Assembly (NCBI RefSeq): GCF_038751955.1
Contig: NZ_JBCEXH010000004.1
Location: 62,001-126,000 of the forward strand
Direction of reading: 5' to 3'
DNA length: 64,000 nucleotides
Origin: Methanocalculus natronophilus
GTDB taxonomy: Archaea; Halobacteriota; Methanomicrobia; Methanomicrobiales; Methanocorpusculaceae
The notes under the pieces were generated by a model. That model did no database searches, was not told the origin of the DNA, and was given only the letters and a program-made list of their open reading frames with translations. Shown one piece after another: positions 35,385-44,616 of the stretch (within the stretch, counting starts at the first letter, position 1; each line of letters begins with the position of its first letter). Made by a program: the position numbers and the translations under genes.

Positions 35385-35610
35385 TCTCCTGCATCTCTTC
35401 TGCTATTGTTATGAGGCGGAGCCACATGTTTAATGAGGCCCGCAATGCCGGGATATCCCCGGCAGTGATGGTGAGGAAGATTTTCTCTCCTTCCTGGCTG
35501 ATAGTTGCGCGCGATCTCTCTCCGGTTTCGTCTTCCATCTCCGGCGCGACTGCCTGGCAGATGGCCTCTGCATGCGGTGAAGCAAACCAGAACTCTGCTG
35601 TATGCGTCAT
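35362..35610 (-). CDS. KEOPS complex subunit Pcc1-like
   Basis: 82 residues, alpha/beta, 'AEFWFASPHAEAICQAVAPE' followed by 'GEKIFLTITAGDIPALRASL' and 'NMWLRLITIAEEM', the Pcc1 pattern. Pcc1 is the dimerising subunit of KEOPS, which makes t6A in tRNA. The start ATG overlaps the stop of the Brix gene by 4 nt. The gene order Brix-Pcc1-prefoldin is conserved in euryarchaea and supports the call for such a short protein. Confidence 0.85.
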   Translation of the reverse strand: MTHTAEFWFASPHAEAICQAVAPEMEDETGERSRATISQEGEKIFLTITAGDIPALRASLNMWLRLITIAEEMQEIDYIGKS

Positions 35611-36005
35611 CTCCTGAGATCACACCCATATAACCGTCTCTGCCGTCCATCGAAGGAGATTCCCTCTTCCTGGTCCATCACCAGGGTGACAGGTACATAT
35701 TTCTTTAGGAGATCATAAACCGATTGGTCTGAAACAAAGATTCCTCTTCGCATCTCGCCCACCCGGTGACTGATAGTCCATGCTGCCAGCCTGATCTCTC
35801 CCAGGGTGTCACCCTCAACTTCCAGGCGGAGGATAACCTCGTTCTGTTGCTTTTCAAGAAAGATAAAGACCGGATCCCGGGATTCAAGATCCCGGAGTCC
35901 TGCTTTGCCCCTGTTGATATGCTCGCATCCAAGGGCAAATGCAAGATCTTTTGCAAATGTCCGGATCTCCTGTGTCGGCCGTCGTGACGTTGTCAGGATC
36001 GTCAT
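35607..36005 (-). CDS. Brix-domain (Imp4-like) rRNA-processing protein
   Basis: 132 residues, the short archaeal single-domain Brix form. It begins '[20 protein letters not shown]' and '[20 protein letters not shown]', the typical Imp4/Brix start, and lacks the eukaryotic extensions. It is thought to act in pre-rRNA processing and subunit assembly. The ATG overlaps the rpoP stop (ATGA). Confidence 0.9.
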   Translation of the reverse strand: MTILTTSRRPTQEIRTFAKDLAFALGCEHINRGKAGLRDLESRDPVFIFLEKQQNEVILRLEVEGDTLGEIRLAAWTISHRVGEMRRGIFVSDQSVYDLLKKYVPVTLVMDQEEGISFDGRQRRLYGCDLRR

Positions 36006-36136
36006 CTGGCTTTGAGATCTTTGATGACTGCGCCGCGCTCTTTGAAGAGGATACGGTGTCCGCAGTACGGGCAGCGGACATTCACATCGATCTCAACCCT
36101 CTTCTTGCAGTGGGCGCACTTGTATGATCCGGTCAC
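36002..36136 (-). CDS. rpoP: DNA-directed RNA polymerase subunit P
   Basis: A 44-residue zinc-ribbon protein, the archaeal counterpart of Rpb12. Its two cysteine pairs are 'YKCAHC' and '[15 protein letters not shown]', with the usual 'VIKDLKAR' end. The GTG at 36136 comes 6 nt after the L37Ae stop and uses a GGAGG inside the end of that gene. It is too short for most gene finders but is in its conserved place between L37Ae and the Brix gene. Confidence 0.95.
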   Translation of the reverse strand: MTGSYKCAHCKKRVEIDVNVRCPYCGHRILFKERGAVIKDLKAR

Positions 36137-36142
36137 GTCAGT

Positions 36143-36433
36143 CTACGCCTCCTTCTTCAGCGACGCATCAATGTTCCGCAGCGCGACCTTCAGGCCGGGT
36201 GTCTGCGGTGCATAGGCTCCGCCTGCAAACTTGAAACTGCATTTTCTACAGTTCCAGATTCCTGTACCGTCGCGCTTCACTGACAGGGTGTCGCACCGTG
36301 GACAGAGGTGCTTGCGCCGCTGTACCTTCTCGGTCGCGTTTATGCTCTTCCTGATGAATCTGCCGTAGCGAGGTCCAAAACGCCCTGAGCTTCCAGAGAC
36401 GCGACCTTTTGCTCTGTGTTTACCTTTAGCCAT
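36143..36433 (-). CDS. rpl37ae: 50S ribosomal protein L37Ae
   Basis: 96 residues, beginning with a basic segment 'GRFGPRYGRFIRKSINATE' and holding a zinc ribbon, 'HLCPRCDTLSVKRDG' and 'GIWNCRKCSFKFAGGAY'. It binds 23S rRNA on the large subunit. In many archaea exosome genes precede it; here SBDS ends only 53 bp upstream. Confidence 0.97.
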   Translation of the reverse strand: MAKGKHRAKGRVSGSSGRFGPRYGRFIRKSINATEKVQRRKHLCPRCDTLSVKRDGTGIWNCRKCSFKFAGGAYAPQTPGLKVALRNIDASLKKEA

Positions 36434-36486
36434 GATTGGGATCTCCGAGAGATGTCTTATTGTATTTGCGATTTGTTCCTATTAAG

Positions 36487-37188
36487 TTACTCTATGATTC
36501 TGACCTCGGCATCACCTTTGGAGATGCGGTTGACGAGCGAGAAGAACTCTTCCTGCATGCCTGCCGGGATTTTTACAAGGCAGATCCACGATCCATCAGC
36601 CTGCCACTCCTCCCGCTCCATCGTCACCATCGGGGATCCGGCAATCTCGCCGTATCCGCGTGGCGCGTGGTCCGGGGGAATTTTAACAGCGAATTTCCGT
36701 TCGGCAAACTTGATTGGGAGAACCGGCCTGAGCGCCCTGACAGTCTCTTTGACGAGTGCCTCAACAGATTTGAATGGGTCAAAATTGATCCTGACCTCCT
36801 CAAGCGCAAGTTCGATCCGCTGGGGAGGATGGGGCAGGTTCGTCTGGGGATTGATTGCGTTCCGGGCGATATAGGTGATCACCTGCCGCCGCTTATCTTC
36901 GGAACGCTGCTTCCGCTGCTCGGATGTAAGGTGAATCTCTCCCTTTTCGATGATTGCACGTGCGACTTCCTCAAATTCGGTTGTCTGAAAGACCTTTGTC
37001 AGGGCTTCGTCAGATGCCTTCTCGACATGAGCGGCATTCTCGTACACATACCGGGCTGCAACCGCATCCTCCACATCGATATCCCCGCCTTCCCGGATCG
37101 CCTGCGCCAGATCCGGGTCGACAAGGATCTCAAACCTCTCCCCATGGGATTCGAGGCGCGCGACAACGGCCTGATCGAGAGGGATCAT
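36487..37188 (-). CDS. SBDS-family ribosome maturation protein
   Basis: 233 residues with the three SBDS domains; 'ARLESHGERFEILVDPDLA', 'VFQTTEFEEVARAIIEKGEI' and 'ITYIARNAINPQTNLPHPPQ' are the conserved core. In eukaryotes SBDS helps release eIF6 from new 60S subunits; the archaeal role is taken to be similar. The ATG at 37188 follows GAGGTG by 6 nt; a GTG at 37197 is also in frame. It directly follows psmA. The exosome genes rrp4-rrp41-rrp42 that usually come next are absent. Confidence 0.94.
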   Translation of the reverse strand: MIPLDQAVVARLESHGERFEILVDPDLAQAIREGGDIDVEDAVAARYVYENAAHVEKASDEALTKVFQTTEFEEVARAIIEKGEIHLTSEQRKQRSEDKRRQVITYIARNAINPQTNLPHPPQRIELALEEVRINFDPFKSVEALVKETVRALRPVLPIKFAERKFAVKIPPDHAPRGYGEIAGSPMVTMEREEWQADGSWICLVKIPAGMQEEFFSLVNRISKGDAEVRIIE

Positions 37189-37198
37189 TGTATGCACC

Positions 37199-37930
37199 TC
37201 ACTGCTCGAATTCTTCGACGCAGATGGCGACTTCTTCCGGTGTCATCTTCCGGAACGTGCCCGCCTGGAGGGAGACCAGCCCAATCTCAACGGTATTCAC
37301 ATCGAACTTCCCCTCGGTTGCGGCATGGAGGGCCTTTAAGCCGAGGAGAATTGCCTCTTTGCAGGTGTGTTCGGGGTTATACTCTTCTTCAAAGACTTTC
37401 ATAACCGCGGGTCTGCCGATACCGATGCCGGTTGCCTTGTACTCAAGCAGCGTCCCTGAGGGGTCGGTCTCGAAGAGGTGGCATGTACCATCTGCAATGC
37501 CTGCGATCAACAGGGCCGTTCCATAGGGGCGTGCACCCCCGAACTGGGTGTATGTCTGCATGTGGTCGCCGAGTTTTTTTGCCAGGGTCTCCACATCGAT
37601 CGCCTCATCATAGGAGACGCGGTTGATCTGAGCCTCGACCCGCGCCCTGTCGACAAGTGCCCGTGCATCGCCGACGAGACCGGATGAAGCAACCCCGATA
37701 TGGGCGTCTATCTGGAATATCTTCTCAATTGATGAGGGTTCAAGCAGCTTTGAGCTGACACGCTTGTCAACGATCAACACCGCTCCTTCCTTGCATTTTA
37801 TTCCAACAGCAGTTGTTCCTCTCTTTACTGCCTCACGTGCATACTCGACCTGATAGAGGCGGCCGTCCGGGCTGAACACAGTGATCGCCCGGTCATATCC
37901 CATCTGATTTGGTTGTGGTTGCATTGACAT
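37199..37930 (-). CDS. psmA: Proteasome subunit alpha
   Basis: 243 residues. The N-terminal alpha helix and signature '[20 protein letters not shown]' are complete, with '[15 protein letters not shown]' and '[19 protein letters not shown]' following. Alpha rings gate the 20S core. Its first 38 bases overlap the end of pop5, an unusually deep overlap, and SBDS follows directly. Beta subunits are not in the window. Confidence 0.97.
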   Translation of the reverse strand: MSMQPQPNQMGYDRAITVFSPDGRLYQVEYAREAVKRGTTAVGIKCKEGAVLIVDKRVSSKLLEPSSIEKIFQIDAHIGVASSGLVGDARALVDRARVEAQINRVSYDEAIDVETLAKKLGDHMQTYTQFGGARPYGTALLIAGIADGTCHLFETDPSGTLLEYKATGIGIGRPAVMKVFEEEYNPEHTCKEAILLGLKALHAATEGKFDVNTVEIGLVSLQAGTFRKMTPEEVAICVEEFEQ

Positions 37931-38402
37931 TCTCCATATCGTCTTGTGTGAGAAATACTACTTCCTGACCTTTCATATCTCTTCTGATAAGGTCAATCTT
38001 TCCATCAGGGTACCGGAGCCCGCTTTGCTCCCTTCCGTTGATGGTGCAGGAGACGAAGACACCCTCAACTTCTCCTGACATTCTTCTCCTGATGGCTTTC
38101 AGTGTCCCCGAAGTGGCTACTGTCTCCAGGTGTACAGGGGTGTCGTTTACCTGGTGCACTGTAGCGACAGCTGCAGCGAGCATTCTCTCGCATCCCCGCC
38201 TGCACCTGAGTATCAGGAAATCTCCTTCGCGGCTGATTGTTGCGGTGTGGATGAGTGATGCGGTTGTATCCCCGAAGAGTTGGGTGACGCACCTGCTGAC
38301 TGCATAGTAGAGATCACGCTCATCAGCAACCAGGCCTCGCGGCGTGATCCTGAGCAGGATATATCTCCGCTTCTCCCGGAGCGTCGGCGGAAGAACTTTC
38401 AT
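37893..38402 (-). CDS. rnp2: RNase P protein component 2 (Pop5), C-terminally extended
   Basis: 169 residues. The first 110 or so match archaeal Pop5: '[20 protein letters not shown]' and '[20 protein letters not shown]', then '[19 protein letters not shown]'. It supports RNase P RNA in tRNA 5' processing as a partner of Rpp30, encoded just upstream with a 4-nt overlap. About 45 residues follow the core ('[15 protein letters not shown]', '[17 protein letters not shown]'), longer than usual and partly encoded inside the start of psmA. Confidence 0.92.
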   Translation of the reverse strand: MKVLPPTLREKRRYILLRITPRGLVADERDLYYAVSRCVTQLFGDTTASLIHTATISREGDFLILRCRRGCERMLAAAVATVHQVNDTPVHLETVATSGTLKAIRRRMSGEVEGVFVSCTINGREQSGLRYPDGKIDLIRRDMKGQEVVFLTQDDMENVNATTTKSDGI

Positions 38403-39034
38403 CTGATCACCTTCGGCAGGTCTGATCCTGAAAAGAGATCCGGAACCGTGCCTAAAGCCTGGATCGTCTCGTCTTCTGTCATGCCAAAGAGTTCCGCAAG
38501 CAGCACCATCTCCCGGACAGACCGCTGGCCAAGAATGGACTCAGCCCCGCTCCCGAGTGCAAAGGAGAACCCAAATTTTCTCTGCAGGGCAAGCAGCTCC
38601 CGGTACCGGGAGAGCACCTTCTGCCGCATGTGGCCATGGCAGACTATGATCCTCCCGATATCCAGGTGAATGGCAATATGCCGTTTGGCAGCAAGTTTTG
38701 CTGTTACATGATCAAATGCATTTCTCTGTGTCTGGAAGAGATCGGTGAGGAGGTGCACCCCGTCTGTCTGGATGACGCTCCGGTTGAAGCTGTTCTCTCC
38801 TGCCTGCACTCCGATGATATCATAGGTTCTCTTTCTGACGGCCGCGTTCACTGCTTTTAACGATTTTTCGTGGACAATAGTTCCATTCAGAACCCTGACG
38901 CCTTTGATCTCTGTGTTTGGATGGCCAATGGCAACGACGGTGTCATAGCCAAATGCAGAGGCGGTGTCAGCCATCCGAAGCAGTGTCGAGTCACCCTTTG
39001 GGAAGGGATGGATGAAAACATCCGTGACCGTCAT
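38399..39034 (-). CDS. rnp3: RNase P protein component 3 (Rpp30)
   Basis: 211 residues, a PHP-like TIM barrel without the metal-binding set: 'DVFIHPFPKGDSTLLRMAD', 'YDIIGVQAGENSFNRSVIQ' and 'GFSFALGSGAESILGQRSVR'. It binds Pop5 in archaeal RNase P. Between the L15e gene upstream (18 bp) and Pop5 downstream (4-nt overlap), it is part of the ribosomal/RNase P operon. Confidence 0.95.
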   Translation of the reverse strand: MTVTDVFIHPFPKGDSTLLRMADTASAFGYDTVVAIGHPNTEIKGVRVLNGTIVHEKSLKAVNAAVRKRTYDIIGVQAGENSFNRSVIQTDGVHLLTDLFQTQRNAFDHVTAKLAAKRHIAIHLDIGRIIVCHGHMRQKVLSRYRELLALQRKFGFSFALGSGAESILGQRSVREMVLLAELFGMTEDETIQALGTVPDLFSGSDLPKVIR

Positions 39035-39051
39035 AAAAAAGAGAGAAGGGG

Positions 39052-39636
39052 TTATTTCCCCTGGTTTTTATGTGAGCGGATACTGGGCCGGGTCTTCTCA
39101 GTCCCTCTTCCACGGTGGCGCATACCACGGCCTTTCTTGCCTGCGGAGGTCTTCCCGCGGAAAGCCCGGTTCTTCTCATCGCAGATCCAGTTGAGTGTCG
39201 GATCATTTCTGATGCCGGGGTGGTCGCGATCAACCAGGATTACCTCGTAGAATTTCCGGACGCCGTCTTCACCAACCCAGTAGGAGTTTAAGACCTCCAT
39301 ATTCGGGTACTTCCGGCCTGCACGCTCTTCAGCGATCCGCTGGATGCTTTTGGCGGCTGTGACGCGGGCCATGCCCATCCGTGCAGTCCTCCGTCCCCTG
39401 ACGTACCTGGACTTTCTGCGACCGCCCCTGCGTACCTGGGCGCGGACGACGATGATGCCCTGCTTGGCTTTATAGCCGAGTGTGCGGGCACGGTCGATAC
39501 GTGTCGGGCGTTTGACCCGGACGACTGATTCCTCTCTCCTCCATTTCTGCATACGATGCCAGAGGAGCTTTTTTACATCCGTCTCGTCAGGTTTTTTCCA
39601 TGCGGAACGGACATATGAATACATTGACTTTGACAT
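39052..39636 (-). CDS. rpl15e: 50S ribosomal protein L15e
   Basis: 194 residues, very basic. It starts '[20 protein letters not shown]' and has '[20 protein letters not shown]' and '[19 protein letters not shown]' as in all archaeal L15e. It is the first gene of the ribosomal/RNase P/proteasome block. A longer reading from 39675 lacks support; the ATG at 39636 matches the family. Confidence 0.97.
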   Translation of the reverse strand: MSKSMYSYVRSAWKKPDETDVKKLLWHRMQKWRREESVVRVKRPTRIDRARTLGYKAKQGIIVVRAQVRRGGRRKSRYVRGRRTARMGMARVTAAKSIQRIAEERAGRKYPNMEVLNSYWVGEDGVRKFYEVILVDRDHPGIRNDPTLNWICDEKNRAFRGKTSAGKKGRGMRHRGRGTEKTRPSIRSHKNQGK

Positions 39637-39705
39637 GTTATTCTCCAGGTTCGGCTTACTGAATTGAAGCCACATTCCTTGACGGGAGCGATCCCGTGTT
39701 CTTTA

Positions 39706-40209
39706 TTATTCGTCACCGGCAGACTTAAAGGATGATGGTTCAGCAAGGCTTTTCTCCTTCCTCACAACCGAGATTCCTTCAATCCGGGTTGCCGGGTACT
39801 GGCCATCCTCATCTTTCTCAGCAGACTTCACCATGTCCCATATGGTAAGAAGGGCTACCGAGACGCCGGTGAGAGCTTCCATCTCAACACCTGTCCTTCC
39901 GTAGGTCTTTACTGTGACGGTTGCCCCGATGGAGTCGGTATTTTCTGAAAATGATACGGTGACACCGCCAACCGGGATTGGGTGGCACATCGGGATGATC
40001 GTGGCTGTCTTCTTCACAGCCAGGATCGCAGCCACCTCGGCGGTTGCCAGGACATTCCCTTTTCGTGTCGTCTTTTCAGCGATGGCACGAAGCGTCTCAG
40101 CCGATAAGAATATTGTGCCGGTGGCGGTTGCTGACCGGTGACTGTCTGCCTTCTCCGTGATATCGACCATCCGGACACGATCACCTGCAAGATGCGTAAA
40201 TTCAACCAT
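39706..40209 (-). CDS. moaC: Cyclic pyranopterin monophosphate synthase
   Basis: 167 residues. MoaC makes cPMP, the first stable molybdopterin precursor. Signature segments are '[18 protein letters not shown]', '[18 protein letters not shown]' and '[20 protein letters not shown]', with the active-site 'MKSAEKD'-type lysines here '[11 protein letters not shown]'. Molybdopterin-type cofactors serve formylmethanofuran and formate dehydrogenases in methanogens. It lies 5 nt after the nnr stop. Confidence 0.96.
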   Translation of the reverse strand: MVEFTHLAGDRVRMVDITEKADSHRSATATGTIFLSAETLRAIAEKTTRKGNVLATAEVAAILAVKKTATIIPMCHPIPVGGVTVSFSENTDSIGATVTVKTYGRTGVEMEALTGVSVALLTIWDMVKSAEKDEDGQYPATRIEGISVVRKEKSLAEPSSFKSAGDE

Positions 40210-40214
40210 TATTC

Positions 40215-41603
40215 TCATTCCCCATAGAGTATGCGTGAGAGGTGCAGAAGAAGATCGCCTGCGATCAGCCCATCTCCGATCTCTGTTGCTGCCTCTTCCC
40301 CGGCGCGCCCGTTTGCATATGCGGCAAGAGCTGCTGCTTCAAATGCGGGCATGCGGCAGAAGAGAGCGGCAGCAACGCCAGCCAGGATATCTCCTGTGCC
40401 GCCGACGGTCATGGCGGTGGTGCCGGTCCTGTTGAACCTGACGCGGCTGCCGTCACTGATAATATCACACGTGCCTTTTAGCAGCACGACACCTGTTTTT
40501 GAGGCTGCCTCCCGGACCAGATCTGAATCTCCCTTAAGGTTCCCCGTGGGCGACTCTCCAAATGCGCGCAGAAACTCGCCCGCGTGCGGAGTCAGGATTG
40601 TCTCCTTCCCACCAGGGAGCGGGAGACGTAGTGCATCTGCATCCACGACAACCCGCCGGGATGCCGCGGCAATCCTGACCACGGTCTCGTGGCTTTCAGT
40701 GCCAAGCCCGGGCCCGATAACGACAACGTCAGCGTCACGTGCATGGCCAAGAAGCAGCTCTTCATCTGCTTCCCCGAGCACCGACCCGGATATTGGCAGA
40801 TGGATAAGATCTGGCAGATCGATCACATTCGGCGTTGCCACCCTGACGATATCAGCACCTGCCCGCAGCGCGGCAAGGCCTGCAAGGTATGGTGCACCCT
40901 GGTAGGGCCCGCCACCAACAACCAATACCTTCCCCCCGTCTCCCTTATGGGAACCTGTCTCCCTGGCAGGGATTTCGAGGAGGTCTCCCGGTCCGGTACA
41001 GCATTCCGCCTCGATTGGGATCCCGATATCGCAGACGGCATCTGATCTGCCTTTTGACCGGTGAAATGCCAGGATGAAGTCAGAGAGAATACCTGGTGTC
41101 GGGAGGTCTGCTGAAAGGATAGATGCACCTGATCTGTTCGCTGACTCCACAAGTGATGCAAGCGGCTCGCGCAGGCTTCCGCCCGCACCGGTTCCAAGGA
41201 GCGCGTCGATGATCAGGTCTGCACCATCAAAGAGGTGCTGCTGCTCTGCCACATCCTCCCTGCATGCGACCTCCTGCAGGGCGATACCACAGTATCTGAG
41301 TGCAGAGAGATTTGCTGCCGCATCACCGATCCGATCCCCTGCGGTATAGATACAGGTACATTTCGTATGGCGGGCAAGATGCCGGGCTGCGACAAAGCCG
41401 TCTCCCCCGTTATTGCCCTTCCCGCAGAGGATAAGAACCGACTCCGGGAATTGACTGAGTGCCCGGTCCGCAAGCGCTTTTCCTGCGGCCTCCATCATCT
41501 GGATTGTGGATACACCGAGTGCTTCGGCGTTCTTCTCGATCGCCTGCATCCGTCTGATCCCAACCGGCTCCCAATCGATCAACGCTGCTAACCAGGAAGG
41601 CAT
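40215..41603 (-). CDS. nnr: Bifunctional NAD(P)H-hydrate epimerase/dehydratase
   Basis: 462 residues. The N-terminal YjeF_N part has '[20 protein letters not shown]' and '[19 protein letters not shown]'. The C-terminal ADP-dependent dehydratase has '[20 protein letters not shown]' and the ATP/ADP site '[17 protein letters not shown]'. Together they repair hydrated NADH/NADPH. The ATG at 41603 gives the family start; a reading from 41675 is unlikely. It is divergent from the RecJ-like gene 41 bp away and in an operon with moaC. Confidence 0.95.
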   Translation of the reverse strand: MPSWLAALIDWEPVGIRRMQAIEKNAEALGVSTIQMMEAAGKALADRALSQFPESVLILCGKGNNGGDGFVAARHLARHTKCTCIYTAGDRIGDAAANLSALRYCGIALQEVACREDVAEQQHLFDGADLIIDALLGTGAGGSLREPLASLVESANRSGASILSADLPTPGILSDFILAFHRSKGRSDAVCDIGIPIEAECCTGPGDLLEIPARETGSHKGDGGKVLVVGGGPYQGAPYLAGLAALRAGADIVRVATPNVIDLPDLIHLPISGSVLGEADEELLLGHARDADVVVIGPGLGTESHETVVRIAAASRRVVVDADALRLPLPGGKETILTPHAGEFLRAFGESPTGNLKGDSDLVREAASKTGVVLLKGTCDIISDGSRVRFNRTGTTAMTVGGTGDILAGVAAALFCRMPAFEAAALAAYANGRAGEEAATEIGDGLIAGDLLLHLSRILYGE

Positions 41604-41644
41604 GACACACCATTCTTGTATGTGAAGATCGAAACTATTAGTGT

Positions 41645-43039
41645 ATGGTTTTTGCTGACGATCTGGTGGAGGCATCCGAAATCGTCAGATCCGCATCTGC
41701 CGTCACCATTATCTCGCATATCGATGCTGACGGCATTGCAAGCGAGGCCATCATGAGGATGGCACTTGAGAGAGCGGAGATTCCTGTTCAGTCGGTCTTT
41801 CTCAGGCAGCTTGAACCCCTGATGATGAAGCGGGTTCCAAAGGACGACACGCTCAAACTCTTTGTTGATCTTGGAGCAGGCCAGCAGAACCTGATCGAAG
41901 GCCATGGTCTTCCTTTTGACGACGTGCTGATCCTTGACCATCATATCAGTCAGCCCTCGACCATCGGGTACAGGCAGGTAAACTGCCTCCCATACGGGAT
42001 AACCAAGCTCTCTGCTGCCGGGATAGCCTACCTTGTGGCAAAGGAACTGGATCGCAGGAACCGGGACCTGGCAAAGCTCGCGGTTGTCGGAAACGTCGGT
42101 GACATGATGGCGCGTGAGGGGTGCGGGCTGGTCAGCGTTGCCCGTGCAATAGCCATGGACGGCGTTGAAGAAGGAAATGTCCTGGCTATTCCCCATGATC
42201 TCAACTGCTATGGCCTTTCCACGCGGCCGGTGCATATCTGCCTGAGCTACAGTGACGATCCGCCTATCCCCGGTATCAGCAATAACCCAAACGGCGCGCA
42301 GGCGTTCCTTGAGAAGCTTGGGATCTCCCTCCGGAACAGCGATGGGAACTGGCGGGTCTGGGAAGAACTGACGGCTGATGAGCGAAAGATCATCGTCTCG
42401 GCCCTGGTCGAACAGCTGATTGCCCATGGTGAACCAGTCGAGCGGCTCTTTGGCGAGTCCTATATCTTCCCTGACGAAGCATTGCGATCCCCTCTCAGGA
42501 ATGCCTCTGAATATGCGACGATGCTGAATGCCTGCGGCAGGTGGGCACGTCCCGTCATCGGGAGCGCCGTCTGCAGCGGTGATCGGGAATTGCTGTACCA
42601 GGAAGCGGAGCATATGCTCAGGCACCACAGGAGTGTCATCAGGGAACTCTTCCAGTACATCCTCGATACCGGTGTTGCAAGAACAGACCATCTCCAATGG
42701 ATACATACGCGTGATCTCTTCCCCGATACGATCGTTGGTATCGGTGCGGGGATGGCACTCTCAAAACTGAACCGGAGATACCCGATCATGGTCTTCTGCA
42801 ACCTCCCCGATGATCCGGACGTGGTGAAGGTATCGATGAGAACCATTGATAAGGTCGTCCGTTCCGGAATCGATCTCCAGGCAGCGCTCTGTGAGGCGTC
42901 TGATTCTGTGGGTGGAGCCGGGGGCGGCCATGCAATTGCCGCAGGAGCATATATTCCTGCAGGAACGGAGGAAGATTTTGTCAGAAGAATCGATGAGATC
43001 CTCGCACGCCAGTCTGCGCAGGGTGCGGAAAATAGCTGA
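41645..43039 (+). CDS. RecJ-like DHH-family exonuclease/phosphoesterase
   Basis: 464 residues. Metal-binding motifs of DHH enzymes are seen in 'IISHIDADGIASEA', 'LFVDLGAG' and 'LILDHHISQPS', and the DHHA1 end has 'SVGGAGGGHAIAAGAYI'. Archaeal RecJ homologues trim single-stranded nucleic acid and can bind the GINS/MCM replisome; whether this is the replisome type or an oligonucleotidase is not clear. Its last 47 nt overlap the PUA gene. Confidence 0.92.
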   Translation: MVFADDLVEASEIVRSASAVTIISHIDADGIASEAIMRMALERAEIPVQSVFLRQLEPLMMKRVPKDDTLKLFVDLGAGQQNLIEGHGLPFDDVLILDHHISQPSTIGYRQVNCLPYGITKLSAAGIAYLVAKELDRRNRDLAKLAVVGNVGDMMAREGCGLVSVARAIAMDGVEEGNVLAIPHDLNCYGLSTRPVHICLSYSDDPPIPGISNNPNGAQAFLEKLGISLRNSDGNWRVWEELTADERKIIVSALVEQLIAHGEPVERLFGESYIFPDEALRSPLRNASEYATMLNACGRWARPVIGSAVCSGDRELLYQEAEHMLRHHRSVIRELFQYILDTGVARTDHLQWIHTRDLFPDTIVGIGAGMALSKLNRRYPIMVFCNLPDDPDVVKVSMRTIDKVVRSGIDLQAALCEASDSVGGAGGGHAIAAGAYIPAGTEEDFVRRIDEILARQSAQGAENS

Positions 43040-43466
43040 ATTCCAGTTTGGGCGCGGAGCCGGAGTTGCACTCTTTCCAGAGGAGTGTACATTCCAGTAC
43101 TCGACATCGAAGCGGATACGCTATGTCCTCCATGATGGTGTGAGGCTTGCAACAGTCCGTGCGCAGGATGGCCATCTGACACTCAGTTTTGTCGGGGCGT
43201 CCCGTCTCTTTGCATTTCTGAAGCCGCCTGCTGCCCGCGTTGTGGTGATGGAAGATGCAGTGCCGTTTGTCGCGGCTGGAAAGAATGCGATGGCAAAACA
43301 CGTTGTATCGGCAGATCCGAAGATCCGCGCCGAAGAAGAGGTATTTGTGGTGGCTGAGGATGGCACCCTGCTTGCAACGGGGATGGCGCTCCTCTCCGGA
43401 ACCGAGATGCCTGACTTTAAGTACGGCGGTGCCGTACAAGTACGACAGGGAAGGGATAAACAATGA
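42993..43466 (+). CDS. PUA-domain RNA-binding protein
   Basis: About 157 residues. The C-terminal 75 form a PUA domain with the characteristic 'RVVVMEDAVPFVAAGKNAMA' and 'KHVVSADPKIRAEEEVFVV', then 'GTLLATGMALLSGTEM'. The N-terminal half is like the domain before PUA in archaeosine transglycosylases, but there is no catalytic domain. It likely binds tRNA or rRNA. The ATG at 42993 lies inside the RecJ-like gene and its stop overlaps the NAC start by 4 nt. Confidence 0.85.
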   Translation: MRSSHASLRRVRKIAEFQFGRGAGVALFPEECTFQYSTSKRIRYVLHDGVRLATVRAQDGHLTLSFVGASRLFAFLKPPAARVVVMEDAVPFVAAGKNAMAKHVVSADPKIRAEEEVFVVAEDGTLLATGMALLSGTEMPDFKYGGAVQVRQGRDKQ

Positions 43467-43828
43467 TGCCCGGTGGAATGAACCCAAAGAAGATGAAACA
43501 GATGATGAACAAGCTCGGCATGAAGATGGATCCGATTGAAGGTGTAACCCGTGTTATTATCGAATCTGAAGGCGGGAACTACATCTTTGACGAAGCCGAG
43601 GTTGTGGTTATGTCGGTGCAGGGCACGGTAACGTACCAGCTGACCGGCGAACCCCGGTTTGAAGCCCCGAAAGTGGCAGATTCAGAGCCTCTGGACGTCG
43701 AGATCACTGATGATGATGTTCAGCTTGTCGCCATGCAGACAGGTGTTTCTGAAGACGCAGCCCGTTCTGCACTTCTAGAGGCAAACGGAGATATTGCTGA
43801 AGCAATCATGAAACTTGGCAGCGAATGA
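43463..43828 (+). CDS. nac: Nascent polypeptide-associated complex protein
   Basis: 121 residues with the NAC beta-barrel ('VTRVIIESEGGNYIFDEAEV', 'MSVQGTVTYQLTGEP') and a C-terminal UBA domain ('DVQLVAMQTGVSEDAARSAL'). The archaeal protein is a homodimer at the ribosome exit tunnel. It overlaps the PUA gene and trmI by 4 nt each, so this is a tight RNA/translation operon. Confidence 0.97.
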   Translation: MMPGGMNPKKMKQMMNKLGMKMDPIEGVTRVIIESEGGNYIFDEAEVVVMSVQGTVTYQLTGEPRFEAPKVADSEPLDVEITDDDVQLVAMQTGVSEDAARSALLEANGDIAEAIMKLGSE

Positions 43829-44553
43829 TCCAGGAGGGTGATCGCGTCATCCTGGTTGGATCCAGACGCGAGTATTATCTCAGGGCGGGACCTGGAAAAT
43901 TTGGATCTGATGCAGGAGAGATTCAGCTCCCTGATCTCATCGGGAAGATGCCGGGAGAGATAATCGAGACGCATCTTGGGAAGAAGTTTCTCATCAGGGT
44001 TCCGCGTCCTCCTGATCTGTTTGCACATGGGAAGCGGAGCGGCGCCCCGATGCTCCCAAAAGATATCGGTATGGTGATTGCCTATACCGGCATGAACAGA
44101 AAAGACACCGTTCTTGATGCAGGCACCGGGAGCGGGGTTGCGGCTCTCTATTTCGGGGGGATCGCAGGTCATGTCGATACGTATGAGATACGCCCGGAAT
44201 TTGCAAAACTCGCAGAGAAGAATATAGCAGATGCCGGCCTTGAGACGGTAACGGTTCATACCGGGGATCTTCTTTCTGCATCCGGCAGCTACGATATTGT
44301 GCATCTCGATATGATGATTGGGAGGGAACATGTCGTCCATGCCCACTCGCTCCTTGTTCCGGGAGGGTTCTTTGTAAGTTATACGCCCTTTTTTGAGCAG
44401 ACCTTTGCTGTGATGGATGCCTGTTCTGATATCTTTCATGGCGGGGTTACCTGTTTTGAGTGTATGGAGCGTGAACTGACACGGAGCAACCGTGGGACAC
44501 GGCCGTCAACGAGAGTTGGCCACAGTGGGTTCCTCACCGTGGCACGAAAATGA
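43825..44553 (+). CDS. trmI: tRNA (adenine-N1)-methyltransferase TrmI
   Basis: 242 residues. The N-terminal beta barrel 'QEGDRVILVGSRREYYLRAG' precedes a Rossmann methyltransferase with SAM motif 'VLDAGTGSGVAALYFGG' and 'YDIVHLDMMIGRE'. The archaeal enzyme makes m1A at positions 57/58 of tRNA. It overlaps nac by 4 nt; pyrB starts 63 bp later. Confidence 0.93.
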   Translation: MIQEGDRVILVGSRREYYLRAGPGKFGSDAGEIQLPDLIGKMPGEIIETHLGKKFLIRVPRPPDLFAHGKRSGAPMLPKDIGMVIAYTGMNRKDTVLDAGTGSGVAALYFGGIAGHVDTYEIRPEFAKLAEKNIADAGLETVTVHTGDLLSASGSYDIVHLDMMIGREHVVHAHSLLVPGGFFVSYTPFFEQTFAVMDACSDIFHGGVTCFECMERELTRSNRGTRPSTRVGHSGFLTVARK

Positions 44554-44616
44554 TCCTCTCGTTTTATCTTGATGGCGCGGCAACAGAGGTATAGAACCCA
44601 AGAGCGGCGATTCACG

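Noticed and set aside
41588-42706. 372-codon minus-strand frame opposite the RecJ-like gene
   Set aside because: It is antisense to a protein with clear DHH motifs, its product has no recognisable pattern, and it would also overlap nnr.
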